NCBI RefSeq assembly: GCF_000520015.2
Contig: NZ_CP007044.2
Coordinates: forward strand, 3,410,001-3,474,000
Reading direction: 5' to 3'
Source: Chania multitudinisentens RB-25
GTDB lineage: Bacteria > Pseudomonadota > Gammaproteobacteria > Enterobacterales > Enterobacteriaceae
DNA length: 64,000 nt
Each line of letters starts with the position of its first letter. The stretch's first letter is position 1. A program made the translations under genes and the position numbers. Shown piece after piece: positions 42,104 to 51,194 of the stretch. A model generated the notes under the pieces. It had not been told where the DNA came from. It worked only from the letters and a program-made list of their open reading frames with translations, and searched no databases.

Positions 42104-43330
42104 GTGAATGCCGCGCTAGTGAACTCGCTAAAATCGTTGGGCGGCGGCGGTGGTGTGCTGGGGATGTTGGGCGGTGTTTTTAGTGGCATTGCTGGTGGGT
42201 TGGGTGGTGCAGCCTCTGGCGCGGCGGGCTCCGCTGGTGTCGGCGCAATGGGGTTAAGTACAAGCTTTGCAGCGTATGACCTCGGCGGTTTTACCGGGCT
42301 GGGGGATAAGTACGAACCTGCTGGCATTGTGCATAAGGGCGAGTTTGTCTTTACAAAAGAGGCCACGGAACGGATCGGTGTAGAAAATCTCTACGGCATG
42401 ATGCGCGGTTATGCCACTGGCGGGTTAGTTTCTGATGGTAAGCTGCAAGACATGTGGTCTATCAAAGTCGGTAAGACGCAAGATGGGAAGATGTATTCTG
42501 CCGGGATCGGCGTTGGTGTAGAAAACACGCCGGAGGGACTACAGAGCCAGGTGCTATTTCTCTCTGATAGATTTGCATTTTTAAATAACACAAACGGCGT
42601 GGTGTCTACTCCGTTTGTTATCGACGGCGGGCAAACATTCATAAACTCGGCGTTTATTAAAGATGGTTCCATCACCAATTTGAAAATTGGTGAATATATT
42701 CAGTCTAATAATTACAGTTGGGATTATCAGACCGGATGGTCAATTGAAAAAAGCGGCGCTGCTGTTTTTAACGGTGTTACTGTGCGAGGGCATGTCGATG
42801 CATGGAGCGGATCTTTCAGGGGTTCAATATACGCTGATAGCGGATATTTTAGAGGGGATATAACAGGGGAAAATAGAACGTTTAGCGGCACAGTATACGC
42901 AGAGAAAATTTTAGGCGATGTAGTACATGTTGGTGTATGGGAGCCGATTTATGTTACTGGCCCAGCGTCAAGCAATCACAGGTATTTTGGTGGCGGACTC
43001 CCGTATCCTTCCATCGTTGTTATTCCTTACGTGAATATAACAACTGATAGAGGGGGAGAGGGTGCCGGTTGGGTTTTTATTAAAGTGAATGGTGTTGATT
43101 ATTGGAGGTCTACAGCGAGTTCGTCAGGATATAACTCAAACAGTACATACAGAGGTTCTATCGTAATTGGTGTTCCGGCCTACGGTACGCTGGATGTTGA
43201 GTTTGGCATTTTGGGTGCGGCGTCAGGTCAGATATGGACAAGTGCAATCCGTCCGACACTGCAAGGCCCGGGGGCTGGCGGAGCAATAACAGTAATGGCG
43301 TTCCGCAAGGGGCAGAATAGATTCTGGTAA
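42104..43330 (+). pseudogene. In-frame fusion of tape-measure C-terminus to tail-tip (J) C-terminus
   Basis: An open frame of 408 codons. Residues 1 to about 105 (Gly-rich, then KYEPAGIVHKGEFVFTKEAT and MMRGYATGGL) are the C-terminal end of a lambda-type tape-measure protein. From about residue 108 (LQDMWSIKVGKTQDGKMYSA) the sequence is the DUF1983-type C-terminal part of the host-specificity protein J. The minor tail genes between them (lambda M, L, K and I equivalents) and most of J are deleted. No real start codon is evident; the GTG at 42104 is only the first possible one. Whether any product is made is unknown. Confidence 0.7.
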
Positions 43331-43348
43331 TAAATAATCAATCAATAT

Positions 43349-43372
43349 AACCCGCCGAGTGCGGGTTTTTTT
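43349..43372 (+). terminator. Terminator between J remnant and tail fibre gene
   Basis: AACCCGC-CGAGT-GCGGGTT stem followed by a T-run, ending just before the tail fibre ribosome site. Confidence 0.82.
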
Positions 43373-43385
43373 ATGGAGAATAAAT

Positions 43386-45068
43386 ATGGCAATAATTAGC
43401 GGTATTTTAAAAGACCCAATCGGCGGCGCACGCGTTGGCGTAGTAATCGAATTACGTGCTGTCAGAACGTCAGCAACAGTAATAAATCAGGCTCGCTCTC
43501 AGTCGATTACTGATGCAACGGGTAAATATACGCTGACTGTAGAGCCTGGTGCATATGACGTAATGATTACAGCCAGTGGCCGCCAGCCGGAACGAGTGGG
43601 TGGCATTGCTGTATTGCTGAACTCGCAGGCTGGCACGCTTAATGATTTCCTCACCGCCCCAGGTGAAACCGATCTAAATCCTGAAATCGTTGCTACTGTC
43701 GATCGCATGCGTGCAGAGGCAGCAGCATCGGCAGCGGTCAGCGCCAATGGATTATCAGGCGCGTTAAAAAACTTGAACTTCTCCCCAACCGAAGCAGTTG
43801 CAAACGCTGCATGGCGTAAAGTCGGTACTGTGAAAAACCTGGTTCAGGGCGGTCAGACAATCGTTATCAGGATCGGCGGCACTGCATCATATAACGGGCA
43901 CCCCAATGCCAATGGCTTAGTTGATATTGTTATTCGCACCGGCAGTGGCGCTGTAACAAGCGTTAATGCTGTAGGCCACGCATCTGTGAGTGCGTTTGTG
44001 ACAAATGGCACTGGAGCAGTAAGCTCAACTCAGTTAATCAGCAATCTAGGGTTAATTGAAACAGCGGTAAATACGTTTGATCTGTATCTGCAATTTAATC
44101 CGTTTGTGAGTGGCATTTCAGCGGCGATTAGCGCCACGTCAATCTCGCATATTGCCGATAACTGGAGTTGGGGAAAAACAGAAGTAGCCGCCCCAGCAAT
44201 AGTTTTAGAACGTGAGATAATCAAGGTTTGGACTGAGGGCAGCTTGCCGAATCCGCTAAAAGTTGGTGATTACGGCCTCGGTGCTGGACCATCACACCAA
44301 GAGGACACAAAGCAGGCTGTTGGCCGAATTTATCGCGTCACAACTAGCTCGCTAAACAAACCAACGGCTGAGTCACTATACGGGGTTTTATCACTTCCAA
44401 TGGACGGTAGTCCAACCGTTGGATATGTTTTCGTCAGCGCAACAGGCAAGCTACGCACCGGTTTATCTGGAGCATCAGGCACACTAACGTCATACAGCAT
44501 CTGGGGTGACTACAACACAACAGTAGACGCCAACGGTTTTATCAAGAAAGCCTCTCCAATCGTTAAACTGTTTGGTGATGGCACCAGCGAGCTTAACGAT
44601 CAAAGCCAAGGTGTCACCACTGAACGCATCAGCGCAGGGGTTTATAGAGTTTCAGGCACGCTCGGGTTTAACTCAGATGCAGAATGGGGTGGGGTAGATG
44701 GTGGGATTGAGATACCGACAGATCGTAATAAGCTGCCGTTGGTCTGGGTGGATTATGAAGTTGACGAATATGGTGTTCTGCTAATCAAAACTTTCCACCG
44801 GGCAAACTCATCGGCACCGGCGTTCGCTAAAAACACCATCACCGGTTACAAAGACGGTCAGCCGATCGACATACCTGTCGGTCGCTGGATTGATCTGCGT
44901 GTAGAGATGCCCGCGGGCGATGAGCCGGAACCAGTAATTGAACCCAACCCAATTCCAGAGCCTGAGGTGGCACCAGAACCGGATACCGATCAGCAGCCCG
45001 AGGCGGAAGTTGAGCAACCAGTTGCGCCTGAACAGGGCGATACACCAGAGGCTGAAACCAAAGAGTAA
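43386..45068 (+). CDS. Prophage tail fibre protein
   Basis: 560 aa, apparently intact. The N-terminal ~85 residues (MAIISGILKDPIGGARVGVV...) are a prophage tail-fibre N-terminal domain that docks to the tail tip. A shaft-like middle is followed by a receptor-binding-type C-terminal domain (about 400-515). The last 48 residues are an unusual acidic Pro/Glu/Val-rich repeat (EPEPVIEPNPIPEPEVAPEP and onward). GGAGA precedes the ATG at 43386. It is the last phage gene before the right end of the element. Confidence 0.75.
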   Translation: MAIISGILKDPIGGARVGVVIELRAVRTSATVINQARSQSITDATGKYTLTVEPGAYDVMITASGRQPERVGGIAVLLNSQAGTLNDFLTAPGETDLNPEIVATVDRMRAEAAASAAVSANGLSGALKNLNFSPTEAVANAAWRKVGTVKNLVQGGQTIVIRIGGTASYNGHPNANGLVDIVIRTGSGAVTSVNAVGHASVSAFVTNGTGAVSSTQLISNLGLIETAVNTFDLYLQFNPFVSGISAAISATSISHIADNWSWGKTEVAAPAIVLEREIIKVWTEGSLPNPLKVGDYGLGAGPSHQEDTKQAVGRIYRVTTSSLNKPTAESLYGVLSLPMDGSPTVGYVFVSATGKLRTGLSGASGTLTSYSIWGDYNTTVDANGFIKKASPIVKLFGDGTSELNDQSQGVTTERISAGVYRVSGTLGFNSDAEWGGVDGGIEIPTDRNKLPLVWVDYEVDEYGVLLIKTFHRANSSAPAFAKNTITGYKDGQPIDIPVGRWIDLRVEMPAGDEPEPVIEPNPIPEPEVAPEPDTDQQPEAEVEQPVAPEQGDTPEAETKE

Positions 45069-45081
45069 AACTTAGCGCACT

Positions 45082-45106
45082 CCCGGCGATTTTCGTCGGG
45101 GGTTTT
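45082..45106 (+). terminator. Terminator of tail fibre gene
   Basis: CCCGGCGA-TTT-TCGTCGGGG hairpin (G-T pairs) followed by TTTT. Confidence 0.65.
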
Positions 45107-45149
45107 ACCAGCGTTTTACCATTATTTTACCATGTTAAATTTTCAGGTA

Positions 45150-45178
45150 TAAAAAAACCAACCGTAACAGGTTGGTTT
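45150..45178 (-). terminator. Terminator downstream of tRNA-Pro fragment
   Basis: AACCAACC-GTAACA-GGTTGGTT stem with a seven-base A-run on the plus strand, giving a T-run on the minus strand, 13 nt after the CCA end of the tRNA fragment. It looks like the tRNA gene's own terminator. Confidence 0.75.
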
Positions 45179-45191
45179 CTCTATAAAAAGT

Positions 45192-45241
45192 TGGTCGGCA
45201 TGAGAGGATTCGAACCTCCGCCCCCCGACACCCCATGACGG
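45192..45241 (-). pseudogene. 3' fragment of tRNA-Pro(GGG): probable phage attachment-site scar
   Basis: On the minus strand 50 nt read from CCGTC (anticodon stem) through loop ATGGGGT (anticodon GGG), variable region, T-arm GGAGGTTCGAATCC and acceptor CATGCCGACCA, matching the 3' part of enterobacterial proL. The D-arm and 5' acceptor strand CGGCATG are absent, so it is not a functional tRNA. tRNA 3' halves are standard integration cores. Confidence 0.75.
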
Positions 45242-45329
45242 CGCGTCATGCTCCTTGGATAAAATTCTTTCCCCAAAACTCAACGCAACTCATTGATCAA
45301 TAACGGTGTTCAACATCACTCAGAAACAT

Positions 45330-45363
45330 AAAAAAATAGCCAGAAAACAAGGGTTAACTGGCT
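45330..45363 (-). terminator. Terminator of yeaGH operon
   Basis: AGCCAG...CTGGCT stem, followed on the minus strand by ATTTTTTT, 25 nt after the yeaH stop. Confidence 0.7.
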
Positions 45364-45387
45364 GTTTTTATTGATGAAACTGTTATT

Positions 45388-46656
45388 TCATGCCGTCTGC
45401 TTGTGGAAAAGCTCGCGGAATACCGGATAGATATCCTCTGGTTCACGAATATGCTGCATGGCGAAGTTTTCAAACGTTGCTTGCAGGTTTTCATATTCGC
45501 GCCATAGCGTTTGGTGAGCCCGGCGAGTGATCTCAATGTAGCTGTAATAACGCACCATTGGCAGGATTTTTTGCGCCAGCAGTTCATGACACAGCGGTGA
45601 GTCGTCTGCCCAGTTATCCCCATCAGAAGCCTGCGCAGCATAAATGTTCCACTGTGCCGGATCGTAACGTTCTTCAACCACTTCTGCCATTAGCTTCAAC
45701 GCGCTGGAAACAATGGTGCCGCCGGTCTCCTGCGAATAGAAAAACTCTTGCTCATCCACTTCTTTGGCTTGTGTATGGTGGCGGATATAGACTACTTCAA
45801 CGTTCTTATAGGTTCGGCTCAGGAACAGATAGAGCAGAATATAAAAACGTTTGGCCATGTCTTTGGTTGCCTGATCCATTGAACCGGACACATCCATCAG
45901 GCAAAACATGACAGCCTGGCTGGATGGCTCTGGGCGGCGTTCATAGTTTTTGTAGCGCAGATCGAAGGTGTCGATAAATGGCACACTGGCGATCTTTTGG
46001 CGCAACTCGGCAATTTCTTTACGCAGACGTTCCTCTTCCAGTAGTTGTACCGGTTCGGTATTTTCCAGTTGGGTGAGGGTGTCTTCAAGCTCGTGTAATG
46101 CCCGCCGTTTTCCAGCAGTCATTGCGGTTCGCCGCGCCAAAGAATTCTGTAACGAACGCACGACGCTGATATTGGCTGGCACACCATTCGCGGTATAACC
46201 CGCACGATGGGTTTTGTATTCAGTCAGCTGTTTGTACTGATTTTTCTTCAGGTTCGGCAGTGCCAAATCCTCAAACAACAGATCGAGATACTCATCTTTA
46301 GAAATCTGGAAGACGAACTCGTCTTGGCCATCGCCATCTTGACTGGCGTTGCCTTGGCCACTCCCGCCGCCGCCACCGCCTTGCGGGCGTTCGACGCGGT
46401 CATTCTGCACAAAGTGATCGTTGCCTGGATGTACGCGATGGCGTTTTCCTCCACGACCTTGATGAAACATCGGCTCGTTGATATCACCAGAAGGAATCGA
46501 TACGGATTCCCCGCTCTCTACGTCGGTGACCGAACGCTTATTGATGGCTTCGGCAATCGACTGTTTGATTTGCGACTTATAACGGCGCAAGAAGCGTTGG
46601 CGATTCACCATGCTCTTGTTTTTGCCATTCAGCCGCCGGTCAATGAAATACGCCAT
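45388..46656 (-). CDS. yeaH: YeaH/YhbH family protein (VWA domain)
   Basis: 422 aa (E. coli 427). Opens with FIDRRLNGKNKSMVNRQRFL, has a Gly-rich linker (PQGGGGGGSGQG), and a C-terminal von Willebrand A-like domain with MIDAS motif DVSGS. It works with the kinase YeaG in nitrogen-starvation and stress responses; the molecular role is unclear. GGGGG lies before the ATG at 46656. It is the second gene of yeaGH. Confidence 0.94.
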   Translation of the reverse strand: MAYFIDRRLNGKNKSMVNRQRFLRRYKSQIKQSIAEAINKRSVTDVESGESVSIPSGDINEPMFHQGRGGKRHRVHPGNDHFVQNDRVERPQGGGGGGSGQGNASQDGDGQDEFVFQISKDEYLDLLFEDLALPNLKKNQYKQLTEYKTHRAGYTANGVPANISVVRSLQNSLARRTAMTAGKRRALHELEDTLTQLENTEPVQLLEEERLRKEIAELRQKIASVPFIDTFDLRYKNYERRPEPSSQAVMFCLMDVSGSMDQATKDMAKRFYILLYLFLSRTYKNVEVVYIRHHTQAKEVDEQEFFYSQETGGTIVSSALKLMAEVVEERYDPAQWNIYAAQASDGDNWADDSPLCHELLAQKILPMVRYYSYIEITRRAHQTLWREYENLQATFENFAMQHIREPEDIYPVFRELFHKQTA

Positions 46657-46842
46657 AATTCCCCCAAACGACGTTGCCAACTTCTTCTACCTTCGTTTTC
46701 CAGTGTGTCGCAGCGTTAGCTGTTTATGTTTTCCCCTGCCACTCGGTGGACGCAGTGGCGGGGGCATACATCAGCTATCGCGCTGCAACCTGAAATCCAC
46801 CAGGTAGACAGGCTATCTATATGACATCAATTGCCGCTGATA

Positions 46843-48777
46843 TCATGAAGATTTTCTCACCCGCAGGTACCATTCGCACAACAAACGAACCTGCTTACGG
46901 GTGTAGCCTTTCTCCATCATACGGTCAACGAAGTCGTCATGTTTCTTCTGCTCATCCGTTGAGGTTTTAGCGTTAAAGGAAATGACGGGCAGCAACTCTT
47001 CGGTGTTCGAGAACATTTTCTTCTCGATAACCGTACGCAACTTCTCGTAACTGGTCCAGTTTGGATTCCGGCCGCTGTTATTGGCACGTGCACGCAAAAC
47101 AAAGTTGACGATTTCGTTGCGGAAATCTTTCGGGTTGCTGATACCTGCTGGCTTTTCGATTTTCTCCAGTTCAGAATTCAACGATTCGCGGTCAAACAAC
47201 TGGCCGGTATCTGGATCACGGTACTCTTGGTCCTGAATCCAGAAGTCAGCGTAGGTTACGTAGCGATCAAAGATGTTCTGGCCATATTCAGAATAAGACT
47301 CCAGATAGGCCGTCTGAATTTCCTTGCCGATAAATTCGGCGTATTTCGGAATCAGATAACCTTTCAGGTGTTCCAGGTATTTTTCAGCCAGATCCTGCGG
47401 GAATTGCTCACGCTCAATCTGTTGTTCCAATACGTAGAACAGATGTACCGGGTTCGCCGCCACTTCAATGTGATCGAAGTTGAATACTCGAGACAATATC
47501 TTGAAGGCGAAACGGGTCGAAAGACCATTCATCCCTTCATCAACCCCGGCATAGTCACGGTATTCCTGATACGACTTGGCTTTTGGATCGGTATCTTTCA
47601 GGCTCTCACCGTCATAAACCCGCATCTTCGAGTAGATGCTGGAGTTTTCCGGTTCTTTCAACCGTGAAAGAACAGTAAAGCGAGCCAGCGTTTCCAGCGT
47701 ACCAGGGGCGCATGGCGCGTGGGTCAGTTCACTGTGATCCAGCAGTTTGTCGTAGATTTTGATCTCTTCCGACACCCGCAGGCAGTAAGGCACTTTGACG
47801 ATGTAAACACGGTCAAGGAAAGCCTCATTATTTTTATTGTTACGGAATGTCACCCATTCCGATTCGTTCGAGTGCGCCAGGATAATCCCGTTGAACGGCA
47901 GGGCAGAGATCCCTTCAGTCCCGTTGTAGTTACCTTCCTGGGTGGCGGTCAGCAGAGGATGCAGCACTTTAATCGGTGCTTTAAACATCTCGACGAATTC
48001 CATAATCCCCTGGTTGGCCCGGCATAATGCACCGGAGTAACCATAGGCATCGGGATCGTTCTGCGCGTGGTTTTCCAGTTTACGGATATCCACTTTACCG
48101 ACCAGAGCAGAAATGTCCTGGTTGTTCTCATCGCCTGGTTCGGTTTTGGCGATGGCAATTTGCTCAAGGATGGAAGGGCGAACCTTCACAACTTTGAATT
48201 TGGTGATGTCGCCACCGAACTCATGCAGGCGTTTTGCTGCCCATGGCGACATAATGGTGCCAAGGTAACGCGTAGGAATGTTGTATTCTTTTTCCAGAAT
48301 AGTGGCATCTTCCTGCGGGTTAAACAGGCACAACGGATGGTCATTGACCGGGCTGCGTTCGCCGTTGGCGCTCAGGGTGTAAATAGGTACTCGTTGCATC
48401 AGCGCTTTCAGGCGCTCTGCCAACGATGATTTACCTCCACCAACTGGGCCCAGCAGATAAAGAATCTGTTTTTTCTCTTCAAGGCCTTGAGCGGCATGTT
48501 TTAGGTAAGAAACTATCTGTTCGATAGCTTCTTCCATGCCGTAGAATTCCTCAAATGCCGGATAGCGAGCGATTACTCGGTTGGAGAACAGGCGAGACAT
48601 GCGCGACTCAAGCGCGGTATCTACCATGACCGGTTCACCGATAGCCATAAGCAGACGTTCCGCCGCGTTGGCATATGCACTGCGGTCTTGCCGGCAAATG
48701 GTAAGAAACTCCTGCAGTGTGAACTCTTCGTCCTTGGCAGCTTCGTAGCGCTGGCGATAGTGATCAAATATGTTCAT
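46843..48777 (-). CDS. yeaG: Serine protein kinase YeaG (PrkA family)
   Basis: 644 aa, the E. coli length. PrkA-type AAA+/kinase with P-loop GPVGGGKSS near residue 108 and a C-terminal kinase-like domain. In E. coli it acts in survival of sustained nitrogen starvation. The start at 48777 matches the family (MNIFDHYRQRYEAAKDEEF); the frame is open to 48969. A sigma-54 promoter lies 93 nt upstream. Confidence 0.97.
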   Translation of the reverse strand: MNIFDHYRQRYEAAKDEEFTLQEFLTICRQDRSAYANAAERLLMAIGEPVMVDTALESRMSRLFSNRVIARYPAFEEFYGMEEAIEQIVSYLKHAAQGLEEKKQILYLLGPVGGGKSSLAERLKALMQRVPIYTLSANGERSPVNDHPLCLFNPQEDATILEKEYNIPTRYLGTIMSPWAAKRLHEFGGDITKFKVVKVRPSILEQIAIAKTEPGDENNQDISALVGKVDIRKLENHAQNDPDAYGYSGALCRANQGIMEFVEMFKAPIKVLHPLLTATQEGNYNGTEGISALPFNGIILAHSNESEWVTFRNNKNNEAFLDRVYIVKVPYCLRVSEEIKIYDKLLDHSELTHAPCAPGTLETLARFTVLSRLKEPENSSIYSKMRVYDGESLKDTDPKAKSYQEYRDYAGVDEGMNGLSTRFAFKILSRVFNFDHIEVAANPVHLFYVLEQQIEREQFPQDLAEKYLEHLKGYLIPKYAEFIGKEIQTAYLESYSEYGQNIFDRYVTYADFWIQDQEYRDPDTGQLFDRESLNSELEKIEKPAGISNPKDFRNEIVNFVLRARANNSGRNPNWTSYEKLRTVIEKKMFSNTEELLPVISFNAKTSTDEQKKHDDFVDRMMEKGYTRKQVRLLCEWYLRVRKSS

Positions 48778-49221
48778 GGCGATGCCCGTCCTTTCGTTAT
48801 TAGCACAGGTTAAAGGGAGTATGTGTTGGTGTTCTGACTCCCGGAAGAGAGAAGTTATACCTGAGTACAGCAACCCGTATGCCAACTTGGTGCGCTTATT
48901 ATCGCGAGTTGCGCTGTATTGCCACTGAGCCCAGGATAAATTCATCTTCTGATTTAAGCGTAGTTGCATACTGAAAAATTTCCTACATGGAAAAAGATTT
49001 TTTTAAGTCATATCAATGACTCAGTTATTGCAGGTTAGCGAAATGCCTTGTCTGGCGCGGGTTGTGACGGAATAGTTCATGATTTTGCCATTAATAATTC
49101 ATACTTTTGCTCTAAGTTATTCGATCTTGGTCATTTTCTTTTGTAAAAATTCGACAGGTAATTCCGTTTTCACATAAACTATGTTGTAGTCTTTTACTCT
49201 GTCATTTACGGAAGAAAACCA
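48778..49221. promoter_or_regulatory. Divergent yeaG/mipA control region
   Basis: 444 nt without a supported gene. It contains the sigma-54 promoter of yeaGH at 48870-48884. The 48885-49221 side is AT-rich and must hold the mipA promoter and any NtrC-type upstream sites; TTGGTGCGC at 48887-48895 is a weak NtrC half-site. Confidence 0.5.
48870..48884 (-). promoter_or_regulatory. Sigma-54 promoter of yeaGH
   Basis: Minus strand TGGCATACGGGTTGC fits the -24/-12 consensus TGGCAC-N5-TTGC with one difference. The predicted start site is about 80 nt before yeaG. Nitrogen-regulated sigma-54 expression of yeaGH is established in E. coli. Confidence 0.75.
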
Positions 49222-49971
49222 GTGAAAATATCTCATTTCAAAACGTTAGCAATTATCGCTTCCGCTATGGTTTGCGCGCACAGCGCCCAAGCAGGAAACT
49301 GGTCACTTGGTGCGGGCGTGTTGGTGACACCAGAGCCGTATCGTGGTCACCAAACTCGTGTTTACCCAGCCCCTATTGTTAACTACGAAGGTGATAACTT
49401 CTATTTTCGTAGCTTGACGGCGGGTTACTATCTGTGGAATGACCAACAGAATCAACTGAGCATTATGGGGTATTACCTGCCGCAACATTTTAAACCCGGC
49501 GATAGCGATGATGCGCAGATGAAGCTGTTAGACAAGCGCCGTAGCACGTTGATGGCGGGGTTAGCGTATTCGCATAATGCAGACTGGGGGACAATCCGTA
49601 CCGCATTGTCTGGCGATATGCTGAATAACAGCGATGGGATATTGGGCGATGCTGCATACCTTTACCGCTTTACCCCTGATAACTGGACGTTAGTGCCGGG
49701 TGTTGGTGTTACCTGGAGCAGCGGGAATCAAACAGATTATTACTATGGTATCAGTGGGAACGAATCCCGCCGTAGTGGCCTGGATAGCTATACGCCAGGA
49801 AATAGCTGGGCGCCTTATGCTGAACTGACAGCAAATTATAGATTTAACCAAAATTGGAATGCGTTTGTGACGGGCCGTTATATCCGTTTGTCTAGCGAAG
49901 TGAAGGACAGCCCGATGATCGATAAATCCTATACGGGGATTTTACTGAGCGGTGTAAGTTACAACTTCTGA
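49222..49971 (+). CDS. mipA: MltA-interacting protein MipA
   Basis: 249-aa outer-membrane beta-barrel protein with a Sec signal peptide ending AHSAQA (about residue 24) and a C-terminal aromatic residue (SYNF). It links murein hydrolase MltA to the synthase PBP1B. It uses a GTG start at 49222 preceded by GGAAGA. Confidence 0.93.
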   Translation: MKISHFKTLAIIASAMVCAHSAQAGNWSLGAGVLVTPEPYRGHQTRVYPAPIVNYEGDNFYFRSLTAGYYLWNDQQNQLSIMGYYLPQHFKPGDSDDAQMKLLDKRRSTLMAGLAYSHNADWGTIRTALSGDMLNNSDGILGDAAYLYRFTPDNWTLVPGVGVTWSSGNQTDYYYGISGNESRRSGLDSYTPGNSWAPYAELTANYRFNQNWNAFVTGRYIRLSSEVKDSPMIDKSYTGILLSGVSYNF

Positions 49972-50010
49972 TCTTGTCTGCACGATAACCGTGCACGGCT
50001 TGCACTAATA

Positions 50011-50033
50011 AGGGGCGTAAAAGCCCCTTTTGC
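50011..50033 (+). terminator. Terminator of mipA
   Basis: AGGGGC-GTAAAA-GCCCCTT hairpin followed by TTGCTATTTTG, 40 nt after mipA. Confidence 0.78.
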
Positions 50034-50066
50034 TATTTTGTGGTGCAATAAATTTTAATCCGAGAT

Positions 50067-50942
50067 TTAACGGTTCTTGCGGCTGCGCAACGTCACCGCC
50101 AGGCGTGCAGGTTGTGCTTCCGTAGCAACCAACGGTTTTGTTACTCGCCCGGTTTCCACGCAGACCATCGTTTTATAGCCGCCTTCCGAGATATCCGCCA
50201 TGCTGGCAGCAAGCGCTGCGCCCGGGTTCCAGGCAATCACATCGCTCATATGGTGGTGAGTCACTTCAATTGTGCGTTGCAGCACGGGATCGTGGATCAA
50301 ACTACAGTTGGTTGGCTGAGTGTAAACTCGGTCGGTCTGGCCAACAAATACCAGATCTCCGGCCTGATGAGCTTCCGCAATGTGTGCCACTTTATCGATA
50401 TAGCGTTCACCAAGGCCAGCGATGCTGACGCGCGTGATATCACCGATCTGAAAATAAGTATGCAGTGCGGCAGTAGCCTGATAATCCCCATGGGATTCTA
50501 ATTCAATCTCACATTCTTCACCCAGTTTGAAACGGGCGATAAGCGTAAAGGCGTGTGGCCAGTGCTGACGCGTTTGTTCATTATCTTGCAGGGTAAATGT
50601 CAGAACGACACCGTTTTCGTTTTCATCATGGGCAGTTAACGCCCAGGGCTGATTGCGGGCGAATCCATGAGAGGGGGTGCCTGCTTTACCAAACCATGGC
50701 CAACAAATTGGCACACCGCCACGAATTGCACTGCCTGTTTTGAAGGGGGTATTGTCGCTTAACCAGAGTACAGGCTCATCTCCGTTGGGTTGCCAAGCCA
50801 GTAAATGTGCACCCTGTAAGGCAATGGCAGCACGAACTTTCGGGTGTGTCACTACCAAGATAGGCAGTTCATCCTGTTGACGCTTGCTGATAAAGGGGGT
50901 GATTTGTTCGGTAACGGGTAGGGTGAAGATTTCTTCGTGCAC
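50067..50942 (-). CDS. yeaD: Glucose-6-phosphate 1-epimerase-like protein YeaD
   Basis: 291 aa (E. coli 294). Aldose-1-epimerase fold acting on hexose-6-phosphate anomers. Signatures IRGGVPICWPWFG and catalytic His/Glu regions (HGFARN, LHTYFQIGD) are intact. A GTG start at 50942 follows GAAGGCAATAAC; an ATG at 50981 would add 13 non-family residues. It lies downstream of gapA. Confidence 0.9.
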   Translation of the reverse strand: MHEEIFTLPVTEQITPFISKRQQDELPILVVTHPKVRAAIALQGAHLLAWQPNGDEPVLWLSDNTPFKTGSAIRGGVPICWPWFGKAGTPSHGFARNQPWALTAHDENENGVVLTFTLQDNEQTRQHWPHAFTLIARFKLGEECEIELESHGDYQATAALHTYFQIGDITRVSIAGLGERYIDKVAHIAEAHQAGDLVFVGQTDRVYTQPTNCSLIHDPVLQRTIEVTHHHMSDVIAWNPGAALAASMADISEGGYKTMVCVETGRVTKPLVATEAQPARLAVTLRSRKNR

Positions 50943-51144
50943 GTTATTGCCTTCTTTTCGCCGCAAAAAACCAGGAAACATCCACCTTCATAGAAGGCGG
51001 TATTAATTTCGCCCTTTTTAGGGCATCCCACTGCCCTAAAAACCCTACTCAGCATTCCACTTAATTTGTTGGATGGCGGTAAAGAAGATACAGGCAGAGC
51101 CAGAAATAAATAACCATGCCTGCACAAGCAGACTTAGTGAGTAA

Positions 51145-51170
51145 CAAAAAGGGCGACATTATGTCGCCCT
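51145..51170 (-). terminator. Rho-independent terminator of gapA
   Basis: On the minus strand AGGGCGAC-ATAAT-GTCGCCCT followed by TTTTG, 25 nt after the gapA stop. Confidence 0.85.
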
Positions 51171-51194
51171 GATAATCACTGATACATCATACCA

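Noticed and set aside
48780..48969. 64-codon upstream extension of the yeaG frame
   Set aside because: The family start MNIFDHY is at 48777 and the sigma-54 promoter lies within this extension, so it is leader DNA.
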